Source of the DNA: Elusimicrobiota bacterium
GTDB lineage: Bacteria; Elusimicrobiota; Elusimicrobia; UBA1565; UBA9628
Direction: 5' to 3'
Assembly: GCA_028869495.1 (NCBI GenBank)
Contig: JAGWRY010000097.1
Location: 1-13,060, forward strand
Length of the DNA: 13,060 bases
The notes under the pieces are model-generated. The model was not told the origin of the DNA and did no database searches. It saw only the letters and a list, made by a program, of their open reading frames with translations. A program made the position numbers and the translations under genes. Positions 1-5,675 of the stretch are shown piece by piece. Numbering within the stretch: the first letter of the stretch is position 1; the number at the start of each line of letters is the position of its first letter.

Positions 1-181
1 CCGGCCCGGTGGCGACGTCGAGCACCCGCCAGCCGCGGCGGATGCCGGCGAAGGCGGCGAAGCGCTCGGACGCCGGCCCGAAGAGGGCGGCCGACAGGGC
101 GTCGTAGCGCGGGGCGGCCGCGCTCCAGCTCTCGCGCGACTCGGCGGTGTAGGCGTCGGGGTCGAACTCGTCCTTCTTCAC
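1..181 (-). CDS. Class I SAM-dependent methyltransferase, N-terminal fragment
   Basis: Reading the minus strand from a GTG at 181-179 gives 60 residues that run off the left edge of the window. The fragment starts KKDEFDPDAY and ends WRVLDVATGP. The closing hydrophobic-strand-plus-glycine pattern (VLDVATGPG-like) is motif I of Rossmann-fold methyltransferases, which binds S-adenosylmethionine. The upstream SRESWSAAAPRYDALS stretch resembles the lead-in helix of UbiE/Methyltransf_11-type enzymes. The substrate cannot be told, because the specificity-determining part lies outside the window. GTG is chosen because the only nearby ATG (190-188) is out of frame and stops after three codons. A TATAAT hexamer ends 6 bases before the GTG and there is no Shine-Dalgarno sequence, so a leaderless transcript is likely. 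The gene is divergent from the secreted protein at 295. Confidence 0.8.
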   Translation of the reverse strand, partial: MKKDEFDPDAYTAESRESWSAAAPRYDALSAALFGPASERFAAFAGIRRGWRVLDVATGP

Positions 182-187
182 GCCCGC

Positions 188-193
188 ATTATA
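188..193 (-). promoter_or_regulatory. -10 box of methyltransferase gene (leaderless start)
   Basis: The minus strand reads TATAAT, six bases (gcgggc), then the GTG start. Transcription normally starts about seven bases after the -10 box, so the mRNA would begin at the start codon. No convincing -35 is seen at the usual distance. Confidence 0.6.
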
Positions 194-282
194 GACGATT
201 TCGCGGCGGGCGTCCGCAGGCGGGCCGCAAGGCCCAGGCCGGCCGGGGCCGGGCGGCCCTCGCGCGCGGGGGCGGTCTCGGG

Positions 283-288
283 TATCCT
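283..288 (+). promoter_or_regulatory. -10 box of secreted-protein gene (leaderless start)
   Basis: TATCCT is followed by exactly six bases (gccctc) and the ATG at 295. There is no Shine-Dalgarno sequence. This is the same geometry as upstream of the methyltransferase, acyl-CoA dehydrogenase and rsmE genes. No clear -35 box is visible. Confidence 0.5.
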
Positions 289-294
289 GCCCTC

Positions 295-939
295 ATGAAG
301 AGAATCCTGCTCGTCTCGCTCCTGGCCGCCGCCGTCCCGGCCTCCGCCCAGGTCGTCTCGCTCGACGGCGCGGCCGCGTCCGCGCAGGCCGCCGCCGCGC
401 GCTCGCGCGCGCTGGCCTCGCGCCTGGCCCCCGCGCGGGTCGACGCGACGCTGGTCCGGACGGTCTCCGGGCGCCTGATGACGGACGGCGAGCAGATCGA
501 GACGCGCGAGGGCGTGCAGGACGTCTACTCGCGCTACGGGGTCGTCGACGGGCCGAACCGGATCAAGAACCTCCGGGTCGGCGTCGTCGAGCAGCCCGAT
601 CCGGCCGACCTCGGCGACGGGTCCGGCCGGCCGCAGGCCCGCGACCTGGTCATGCGGCGGATCTTCTCCAGCCTCGAGGCGCGCTCCGAGGAGTGGACGC
701 TCAAGGGCGACGGCTCCGGCCGCGTCGACGTCTGGACCTGGACGGTCTCGCTCGACGGCTGGCTGATCGCGGTGCGCCACGACATCGTGCTGGTCGGGCG
801 CCGCGACGACGGCACCTACGGGCCGCTCCCCCAGCAGGCCTGGGGCTACCGCCTGCCGCCGTCGGACCGCTACGTGCGCGTGCGCTGGAACCGCCTGGCC
901 CAGCAGCTGCTGACGATGGGCCGCGTGACGCGCGTCTAG
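295..939 (+). CDS. Secreted protein of unknown function
   Basis: This 214-residue protein opens with a clear Sec signal peptide: MKRI, then a hydrophobic Leu/Ala core, then a PASA-Q cleavage site near residue 18. The predicted mature protein is therefore periplasmic or extracellular. It starts with an Ala/Arg-rich, probably helical stretch (about residues 25-48). The rest is a mixed, strand-like region rich in Val, Asp, Trp and Arg, including WTWTVSLDGWLIAVRHD near residues 147-163. It has no cysteine and no lipobox. I do not recognise a family. The coding frame is supported by strong GC third-position bias and by the signal peptide at the chosen start. The stop abuts the stop of the acyl-CoA dehydrogenase on the other strand with no base between. 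The start follows a TATCCT box by 6 bases, suggesting its own leaderless transcript. Confidence 0.8.
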   Translation: MKRILLVSLLAAAVPASAQVVSLDGAAASAQAAAARSRALASRLAPARVDATLVRTVSGRLMTDGEQIETREGVQDVYSRYGVVDGPNRIKNLRVGVVEQPDPADLGDGSGRPQARDLVMRRIFSSLEARSEEWTLKGDGSGRVDVWTWTVSLDGWLIAVRHDIVLVGRRDDGTYGPLPQQAWGYRLPPSDRYVRVRWNRLAQQLLTMGRVTRV

Positions 940-2385
940 CTAGAGCTCGGCCGCCAGCTCGTAGGCCTGGCCGACGAGGTCCTCGTCCTTGAGGTTCTTC
1001 TCGTCGTCGCTCCAGCGCCGGCTGGCTTCGATGCGCGCGCGGATCTCGCCGGCGTAGGGCGAGGCGCGGCGGAGCTTCAGGAAGGCGTCGAGCACGCGCG
1101 GGCGGCGCAGGGCCTTCGCCGCGTGGCCGCACAGGATCGGGTGCGTGCCCTCCCAGATCTCGTTGACGATCGCGTCGTCGGCGAGGCGGTTCAGCGGGGA
1201 GAAGTCGTCGAGGATGCCGTGCCCGCCGACGAGGAGCTGGGCCTCGCGAATCAGGAATGTCGCCCTCTTGGAGACCTCGACCTTCAGCAGCGGCACCAGG
1301 GCCTCGGCCTCGGGCGCGCCCGCGGCGACGGCGTCGACGCCCGCGTAGAACGCCCTCAGCATCCCGCGCCGCGTCAGGCGCATGCGCTTGAGGCGCGCGG
1401 CGACGGAGGGCATGTCCTTGATCGCGCGGCCGTAGGCGACGCGCCAGGCGGCGAAGGTCTCGGCCTCCAGCAGCGCGCGCGACGCGAAGCCCAGCGCGGC
1501 GCCCGCGACGTGCAGGCGCGAGACCGACAGGATCTCGTCGACGAGGAGGACCAGGCCCTCGCGCGCCCGGCCGATCAGTTCGGCGCGCGCGCCCTCGTAC
1601 TCGACCTCGACGGTCGCCTTGCCGCGCGTGCCGCCGATCTCCTTCTTGCGCAGGATCCGGTGGCCGTTCGGGCGGCCGTCGGCAAGGCGCCGCGCGACGA
1701 GGAACAGGCCGACGTGGGGCGTCCCCTCGACCTTGGCGGTCGTCACCCAGAGCTCGCCCGGGTTCGAGCAGAACCACTTGGTCCCGGTCAGGCGCCAGGC
1801 GTCGCCGTCCGGGACGGCGACGGTCTCGTTGGCCGAAACATTGGATCCCCCTTGCCGCTCGGTGACGAACTGCCCGCCGGTCAGCGCCCAGTCCGGGTCG
1901 TCGGAGCGCAGTTTGGGCAGCCAGGCCTTCTGGGCGGGGGTGCCGCGCGTCTCGAGCAGGCCGATCAGCCCCTCGGTCATCGCGAGCGGGCAGGTGATGC
2001 CGCCCTCGCCCGCGTAGTTCGACAGCACGGCCAGAGTCATCCGCTCGTGCAGGGACAGGCCCGGGCGGCCGTACATCGCGCGCGCGAGCAGGCGGCGCGC
2101 CTCGAGCTGCTCCGGGCAGTACTCGATCGCGGGCACGCGCGCGCCGCCGAGCTCGGCCGTGCCGAGCCTGGGGAGCTTGCCGGTCTTGTGCGCGGCCTCG
2201 ATCAGGCCGCCGAGGCGCCCGCCGACCAGGCCGCCGAACTCGCGCAGGGCCGGGATCGACGGGCCGCCGCAGGAGAGGCGCGCCTCGGCCTCGTCGCGCA
2301 GGTCCGCGTCGGCCTCCCAGAAGTTGAGCCCGCGGGTGCCCGCGTAGCCCGGCAGGACGGCGTTCTCGTCGGTCTCGGTCGCCAT
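940..2385 (-). CDS. Acyl-CoA dehydrogenase family protein, AidB-like
   Basis: This 481-residue flavoprotein belongs to the acyl-CoA dehydrogenase superfamily, which alpha,beta-dehydrogenates acyl-CoA using FAD and passes electrons to ETF. Visible landmarks are TERQGGSNVSAN at 175-186 (the flavin/substrate-binding T-E-x-x-G-G-S motif), LTGTKWFCSNPG at 199-210, and NEIWEGTHP at 408-416. Glu412 sits where the WEGT/YEGT catalytic base lies in the family. The wording of these motifs and the longer N-terminus resemble AidB, the alkylation-response branch, more than short-chain fatty-acid enzymes. AidB proteins are about 540 residues, so this one is somewhat short. A DNA-repair role should not be assumed; a catabolic long or branched-chain enzyme is equally possible. 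The start is supported by a TATCCT box exactly 6 bases upstream of the ATG. The gene is followed stop-to-stop by the secreted protein gene. Confidence 0.88.
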   Translation of the reverse strand: MATETDENAVLPGYAGTRGLNFWEADADLRDEAEARLSCGGPSIPALREFGGLVGGRLGGLIEAAHKTGKLPRLGTAELGGARVPAIEYCPEQLEARRLLARAMYGRPGLSLHERMTLAVLSNYAGEGGITCPLAMTEGLIGLLETRGTPAQKAWLPKLRSDDPDWALTGGQFVTERQGGSNVSANETVAVPDGDAWRLTGTKWFCSNPGELWVTTAKVEGTPHVGLFLVARRLADGRPNGHRILRKKEIGGTRGKATVEVEYEGARAELIGRAREGLVLLVDEILSVSRLHVAGAALGFASRALLEAETFAAWRVAYGRAIKDMPSVAARLKRMRLTRRGMLRAFYAGVDAVAAGAPEAEALVPLLKVEVSKRATFLIREAQLLVGGHGILDDFSPLNRLADDAIVNEIWEGTHPILCGHAAKALRRPRVLDAFLKLRRASPYAGEIRARIEASRRWSDDEKNLKDEDLVGQAYELAAEL

Positions 2386-2391
2386 GTGCGC

Positions 2392-2397
2392 AGGATA
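2392..2397 (-). promoter_or_regulatory. -10 box of acyl-CoA dehydrogenase gene (leaderless start)
   Basis: The minus strand reads TATCCT, gcgcac, ATG. The spacing to the start codon is again six bases and no Shine-Dalgarno sequence is present. It lies in the 40-bp gap downstream of the MFS gene, so the dehydrogenase can be transcribed on its own. Confidence 0.5.
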
Positions 2398-2425
2398 GGA
2401 AATCGCGGCCGCGCGCGCCAGGACT

Positions 2426-3688
2426 TCAGGCCTTCAGCGAGCCGAGGTCGAGGCGGCGCAGGCGCGGCGAGACGGCGGCCGCGAAGGCGACGGTCGCCAG
2501 GGTCAGCGCGCCGCCGAAGACGACGGAGGGGACCGTCCCGAGGAACTTGGCCGCGACGCCCGACTCGAAGGCGCCGAGCTCGTTGGAGACGCCGATGAAG
2601 ATCGCGTTGACGGAGGCGACGCGCCCGCGCATCCGGTCGGGCGAGGCGAGCTGGACGATCGCGCTCCGGATGACCATGCTGACGCTGTCGAGGCCGCCGG
2701 CCAGCGCGAGCAGGGCCATGGACAGGATCATGTCGCGCGACAGCGCGAAGGCGATCATGCACAGGCCGAAGCCGGTGACGACCCAGAGCAAGGTCCGCCC
2801 GGCGCCGCGGTCCGCCGGGCGGCGGATCATCAGCGCGCTGCCGATCAGCGCGCCGGCCGACGGCGCGGCCTGCAGGAGGCCGAGCCCGACGGCGCCGACC
2901 TTCAGGATCTCGCCGGCGAAGATGGGCAGGATCGCCTCGACCCCGCCGAAGAGGACCGCGAACATGTCGAGCGCGAGCGCCGCCAGCAGGACGTCGTGCG
3001 CGAGCACGTGACGCAGGCCCGAGGTCACGCGGTCGAAGCCGCGCTCGCCCGAGGAGCGGGCCGGCGCGGGGCGAAAGGCGACGGCGGACGCGCACAGGAG
3101 GGCGCCGACGAGGAGCGCCGCGTCGACGGCGTACGGCGTCGCCGGGCCGCGCCAGGCGAAGAGGACGCCGCCGACGGCGGGGCCGAACACCGACGCGGTC
3201 TGGAACGCCGACGTGATCCAGGCCGAGGAGACCGCCAGCGACTCGCGCGGGATCATCTGCGGCACGATCGCGTACAGCGAGGGCTGGGAGAAGCCGCGCG
3301 CGCAGCCCGCGACGAAGGCCGCCGCGTAGATCCAGAACAGCTGGGCGTGCGGGGGGACCTTCGTCGCCGGCAGCGAGACCGTCAGCAGGATCGCGGCCGA
3401 GACGAGCACCCCGCGGATCACGTTCTTGTAGACCTTCAGCGGGTCGCGGCGGTCGACGAGGTCGCCGGCGAAGAGCGCCAAAGACAGCGCCGGCGCCGCC
3501 TCGACCAGCCCGATCAGCCCGAGGTGGAGCGGGTCGCGCGTCAGGCGGTAGACCTGCCAGGCCATGACCAAAGTCTGGATCTGCGCGGCGAAAGAGAGCA
3601 GGAAGCGCGCGGCGGTCAGCCGGCGGAAGTCGCGCGACGACCAGGCCGACGGCGGCGAGGCGCTCATGGCGGGCGCGGACTCTACCAT
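2426..3688 (-). CDS. MFS transporter, EntS/MFS_3-like exporter
   Basis: This is a 420-residue polytopic membrane protein of the major facilitator superfamily, with about twelve hydrophobic segments in two halves. The N-terminal half opens SSRDFRRLTAARFLLSFAAQ. It has an MFS motif A-like loop, GDLVDRRDPLKVYKN, after the second helix. Near the C-terminus, PDRMRGRVASVNAIFIGVSN matches the second-half signature of the EntS/MFS_3 group, which are drug or siderophore exporters of the inner membrane. The substrate is unknown. The start is uncertain. The longest frame begins at 3688, but the ATG at 3667 (MSASPPSAW..., 413 residues) is also good because a TAGAGT box lies 11 bases before it. Neither has a Shine-Dalgarno sequence. 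The gene is divergent from clpP and 40 bp upstream of the dehydrogenase, which has its own -10 box, so they need not form one operon. Confidence 0.88.
   Translation of the reverse strand: MVESAPAMSASPPSAWSSRDFRRLTAARFLLSFAAQIQTLVMAWQVYRLTRDPLHLGLIGLVEAAPALSLALFAGDLVDRRDPLKVYKNVIRGVLVSAAILLTVSLPATKVPPHAQLFWIYAAAFVAGCARGFSQPSLYAIVPQMIPRESLAVSSAWITSAFQTASVFGPAVGGVLFAWRGPATPYAVDAALLVGALLCASAVAFRPAPARSSGERGFDRVTSGLRHVLAHDVLLAALALDMFAVLFGGVEAILPIFAGEILKVGAVGLGLLQAAPSAGALIGSALMIRRPADRGAGRTLLWVVTGFGLCMIAFALSRDMILSMALLALAGGLDSVSMVIRSAIVQLASPDRMRGRVASVNAIFIGVSNELGAFESGVAAKFLGTVPSVVFGGALTLATVAFAAAVSPRLRRLDLGSLKA
3679..3684 (-). promoter_or_regulatory. Possible -10 box for MFS gene
   Basis: The minus strand reads TAGAGT, 11 bases before the internal ATG at 3667. 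If used, transcription would begin about five bases before that ATG, favouring 3667 over 3688 as the true start. The match is weak. Confidence 0.3.
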
Positions 3689-3729
3689 TTTCGTCCTCGG
3701 CCCGGCTTGCGGCCCGGCGGGGCATTTGC

Positions 3730-3735
3730 TTCAAT
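3730..3735 (+). promoter_or_regulatory. Weak -10 box of clpP (possible leaderless start)
   Basis: TTCAAT lies six bases before the clpP ATG and is preceded by TGC, an extended -10 (TGn) element. The second position is T instead of the usual A, so the call is weak. No Shine-Dalgarno sequence precedes the ATG. Confidence 0.3.
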
Positions 3736-3741
3736 GGCGCC

Positions 3742-4377
3742 ATGAACCTGATCCCCCAAGTCATCGAGCGCGCCACGCAGGGCTCCGTCATCGGCTACGA
3801 CATCTACTCGCGGCTCCTGAAGGACCGCATCATCTTCGTCGGCGGCTACGAGGGCGAGTTCACGACCGACTCGGCCAACACCTTGATCGCCCAGCTGCTC
3901 TACCTGGACTCCGACGACAACACGAAGGACATCAACCTCTACATCAACTCCCCCGGCGGCATGGTGACGGCGGGCCTCGCGGTCTACGACACGATGCAGT
4001 TCATCAAGTCGCCGATCACGACGATCTGCATGGGCATGGCGATGAGCTTCGGCGCGGTCATCCTCGCCGCCGGCTCCAAGGGCAAGCGCTACGCGCTCCC
4101 GAACGCCCGCATCATGATCCACCAGCCGCTGGTCGGCGGCATCTCCGGCCAGGCGACCGACATCCTCGTCGAGGCCAAGGAGATGGCCCACACCCGCAAG
4201 ACCCTCGAGGAGATCATGGCCAAGCACACCGGCCAGGCCTTCGAGAAGATCAACCGCGACATGGAGCGCAACAACTACATGTCCGCCGACGAAGCCAAGG
4301 CCTACGGCATCATCGACGAGGTGATCACCGGCGCGAAGGCCGCGGCCTTGAACGGCGTCCCGGTCGGCAAGAAGTAA
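3742..4377 (+). CDS. clpP: ATP-dependent Clp protease proteolytic subunit
   Basis: This 211-residue protein matches the usual length of ClpP, the cytoplasmic serine peptidase that forms a double-heptamer chamber and degrades proteins fed in by ClpX, ClpA or ClpC. The conserved line INLYINSPGG lies at residues 64-73. The catalytic triad can be placed at Ser102 (in AMSFGA), His127 (MIHQP) and Asp173 (NRDMERN). The C-terminal ADEAKAYGIIDEVI is also typical. The serine neighbourhood reads CMGMAMSFGA rather than the common GQAASMGA, so this may be a variant or second ClpP of the organism. No clpX or trigger factor gene is adjacent. It is transcribed alone, divergent from the MFS gene, and ends in a strong terminator 21 bases after the stop codon. 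Confidence 0.95.
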   Translation: MNLIPQVIERATQGSVIGYDIYSRLLKDRIIFVGGYEGEFTTDSANTLIAQLLYLDSDDNTKDINLYINSPGGMVTAGLAVYDTMQFIKSPITTICMGMAMSFGAVILAAGSKGKRYALPNARIMIHQPLVGGISGQATDILVEAKEMAHTRKTLEEIMAKHTGQAFEKINRDMERNNYMSADEAKAYGIIDEVITGAKAAALNGVPVGKK

Positions 4378-4398
4378 GCCCCCGGCGCTCCGGAACGC

Positions 4399-4435
4399 GC
4401 GGCCCGGCTCGAGAGAGCCGGGCCGCTTCGTTTTT
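4399..4435 (+). terminator. Rho-independent terminator of clpP
   Basis: A perfect 12-bp GC-rich stem (4399-4410 with 4415-4426) closes on a GAGA tetraloop and is followed by TTCGTTTTT. It works for plus-strand transcription only, because there is no T-tract on the other side. Confidence 0.93.
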
Positions 4436-4467
4436 CAGGGCGGCATACCGCGCCGCTAACGATAATC

Positions 4468-4497
4468 ACTAGCTCCGGTGCTAGTTCGGCCCCGAAC
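4468..4497. repeat. Two overlapping inverted repeats in intergenic region
   Basis: ACTAGC (4468-4473) pairs with GCTAGT (4480-4485) around a 6-base loop. Directly overlapping it, GTTCGG (4484-4489) faces CCGAAC (4492-4497). The two hairpins would be mutually exclusive. Their function is unknown. They lie between the clpP terminator and the AT-rich nuclease-like gene. Confidence 0.45.
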
Positions 4498-4532
4498 GGC
4501 TCGACGCTTGGTGACGCTTTCGGTTTCCTGCG

Positions 4533-4560
4533 CCATCGGTTCGTTTGAAGAGACCGATGG
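4533..4560. repeat. Inverted repeat downstream of nuclease-like gene
   Basis: CCATCGGT (4533-4540) and ACCGATGG (4553-4560) form a perfect 8-bp stem around 12 bases. It lies about 35 bases past the stop of the minus-strand gene but has no T-tract on either strand, so it is not a classical terminator. Confidence 0.45.
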
Positions 4561-4573
4561 GACAGGGAGATGG

Positions 4574-4587
4574 TGACGCCGGCGTCA
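4574..4587. repeat. Perfect 14-bp palindrome after the nuclease-like gene
   Basis: TGACGCCGGCGTCA reads the same on both strands. It sits 6 bases beyond the stop codon (4594-4596) of the minus-strand nuclease-like gene. TGGTGACGC, the arm plus its lead-in, also occurs at 4509-4517. It could be a protein-binding site or a weak terminator stem. No T-tract follows. Confidence 0.45.
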
Positions 4588-4593
4588 GTCGAC

Positions 4594-5154
4594 TCATTTT
4601 GTCGGGATTGAAGCGCGGCGGCGTCCATGCGGGAGGAACTCCCAATTGTCCTCGAAGACATCTCCGGGTGTTTTGATCCGGTACTTGCCGTCTCTCGTCC
4701 CGATCCGGAAAATTCTCATTTCGGTGTCTTTGTGCTCGCCGGGACTGGCACGCCAGAGGGCGTGTTCGGCCTTCACGTAAGCCGCGACGGTTTTGCTCGG
4801 CACTATGAAAAAACGCGGCGATTTCGTTTTTGAGCCGACTTTGGGATCGGGGATGCTGACAAAACAGTACCACAGTTTTCCGTCCCTGAGATTTTCGTGC
4901 TTCTTCTTCATGATCCAGGTTCCGACGGTTTCCCCGAATAATTCTGATTTTGCGTTCTTGTCGGTTTTGCGACGGTCAAGATGTGTTTTAACTTCGAGTT
5001 TGTAGAGCTTTTTGTCTTTAGAGCACAGGATATCCACGCCTTTTGTATTTCCGAGAGTCATGTTCGCATCGTAGTCATTCAAAGCGAGCTTGGAGAGCAC
5101 CGCAAACTCGCCAGCTAACGAAACATTATTTGCGTTCGTCGGCTTGCGGCTCAT
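4594..5154 (-). CDS. PD-(D/E)XK nuclease-fold protein, likely horizontally acquired
   Basis: This 186-residue protein has the signature of the PD-(D/E)XK nuclease fold. Glu16 lies in the first helix (LAGEFAVLSKLAL), Asp41 in NTKGVDIL, and Glu54-x-Lys56 in YKLEVKTH. These are the metal-binding D and E-x-K residues in the expected order and spacing. The layout resembles small stand-alone nucleases, including the group I intron-associated PD-(D/E)XK type; activity and target are inferred. The rest is basic and Lys-rich, with Trp/Phe-rich strands (DGKLWYCFVSIPD). The ATG at 5154 is chosen over an upstream extension because an AGGAGG Shine-Dalgarno lies 8 bases before it and the composition changes there. 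Base use is sharply different from its neighbours: many AAA, TTT and ATT codons in an otherwise nearly AT-free third position. This indicates transfer. It sits 26 bp after the membrane-protein gene on the same strand. Confidence 0.8.
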   Translation of the reverse strand: MSRKPTNANNVSLAGEFAVLSKLALNDYDANMTLGNTKGVDILCSKDKKLYKLEVKTHLDRRKTDKNAKSELFGETVGTWIMKKKHENLRDGKLWYCFVSIPDPKVGSKTKSPRFFIVPSKTVAAYVKAEHALWRASPGEHKDTEMRIFRIGTRDGKYRIKTPGDVFEDNWEFLPHGRRRASIPTK

Positions 5155-5179
5155 ACAGCGTTCCTCCTGCGGATTGCGT

Positions 5180-5207
5180 ATTATCGGATGCCGACGATGA
5201 ACGTTAA
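5180..5207 (-). promoter_or_regulatory. Candidate promoter of the nuclease-like gene
   Basis: The minus strand reads TTAACG (5207-5202), 16 bases, then GATAAT (5185-5180), overlapping the last codons of the upstream membrane-protein gene. It would give a short leader that includes AGGAGG at 5168-5163. It would let the acquired gene be expressed independently of its neighbours. Confidence 0.4.
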
Positions 5208-5675
5208 TTGGCCTAGAGCCGTCAGGACCGCGACGAGCGCGAGCACCCGGCGCTTGCGCGCGGCGCGGCGGGCGTTCAGGGCGATCTCGGCGACGAGGTC
5301 CTCGTAGTAGGGCGTCGTGCTGACGCCGCCGCCCAGGTAGCGGTCGAGCTTGAGCACGAGCTCGCCGTAGGCGTACTTGATCGCGTCGTGCGGGGAGATC
5401 AGGCGGTCGTCGCCGCTCGCGCGGGCGGGCGCGGGGTCGAGGAGCGGGACGCGGCGCGGCTTGTGCGGGAAGGGGAGGAGGGCCAGGACGCCGGCGGCGG
5501 CCGACAGCGCGAGCAGGGCGCGCGCGGGCTCGGGGGCGCGGGCGAGCTCGACGGCGCAGAGGGCGGCCAGGGCCGCGCACTTCCACTCGGCGCGCTCGGC
5601 CTCGTCGCGCACGCCCTCGAGGATCAGCCACAGGCGCCGCTCGGGCTCCGGGGTCAGGTGCGAGGAGACGCTCAT
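5181..5675 (-). CDS. Three-helix membrane protein, DUF5706/PycTM-like layout
   Basis: This 164-residue protein begins at an ATG that overlaps the protease stop (ATGA, 5675-5672), so translation is coupled. Three hydrophobic segments are visible. Two form a hairpin (about residues 32-46 and 52-69) and one lies at the very C-terminus (about 143-162). Positive charges after helix 2 (HKPRR) and before helix 3 (RRAARKRR) place the soluble middle part, residues 70-142, in the cytoplasm. That part carries PYYEDLVAEIALNARRAARKRR, which has the shape of the region before the last helix in DUF5706 membrane proteins such as the Pycsar effector PycTM. The similarity is a pattern match by eye, not a search result. 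The function is unknown; a membrane partner or substrate of the secreted protease is plausible. The last dozen codons are AT-richer, at the edge of the acquired segment. Confidence 0.72.
   Translation of the reverse strand: MSVSSHLTPEPERRLWLILEGVRDEAERAEWKCAALAALCAVELARAPEPARALLALSAAAGVLALLPFPHKPRRVPLLDPAPARASGDDRLISPHDAIKYAYGELVLKLDRYLGGGVSTTPYYEDLVAEIALNARRAARKRRVLALVAVLTALGQLTFIVGIR

Noticed and set aside
222..235. GGGCC-GCAA-GGCCC hairpin with a GNRA-type loop
   Set aside because: It is only 5 bp in GC-rich DNA, lies outside the predicted leaderless transcripts, and has no T-tract. A chance dyad is likely.
1123..2598. Long plus-strand open frame opposite the acyl-CoA dehydrogenase
   Set aside because: It is Arg/Ala/Gly/Asp-rich low-complexity translation with no motif, and it mirrors a well-recognised gene. 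This is typical antisense openness in high-GC DNA.
4436..4593. tRNA remnant or attachment site in the spacer after clpP
   Set aside because: GTTCG-like words are present, but no cloverleaf can be built and no matching direct repeat was found on the far side of the AT-rich gene.
4627..5005. Two small plus-strand frames inside the AT-rich segment
   Set aside because: They lie opposite the PD-(D/E)XK gene, lack Shine-Dalgarno sequences and recognisable motifs, and the minus-strand frame has conserved catalytic residues.
5155..5631. N-terminal extension of the nuclease-like frame
   Set aside because: The extension is Arg/Pro-rich shadow translation of the membrane-protein gene. The AGGAGG before 5154 and the composition change mark the real start.
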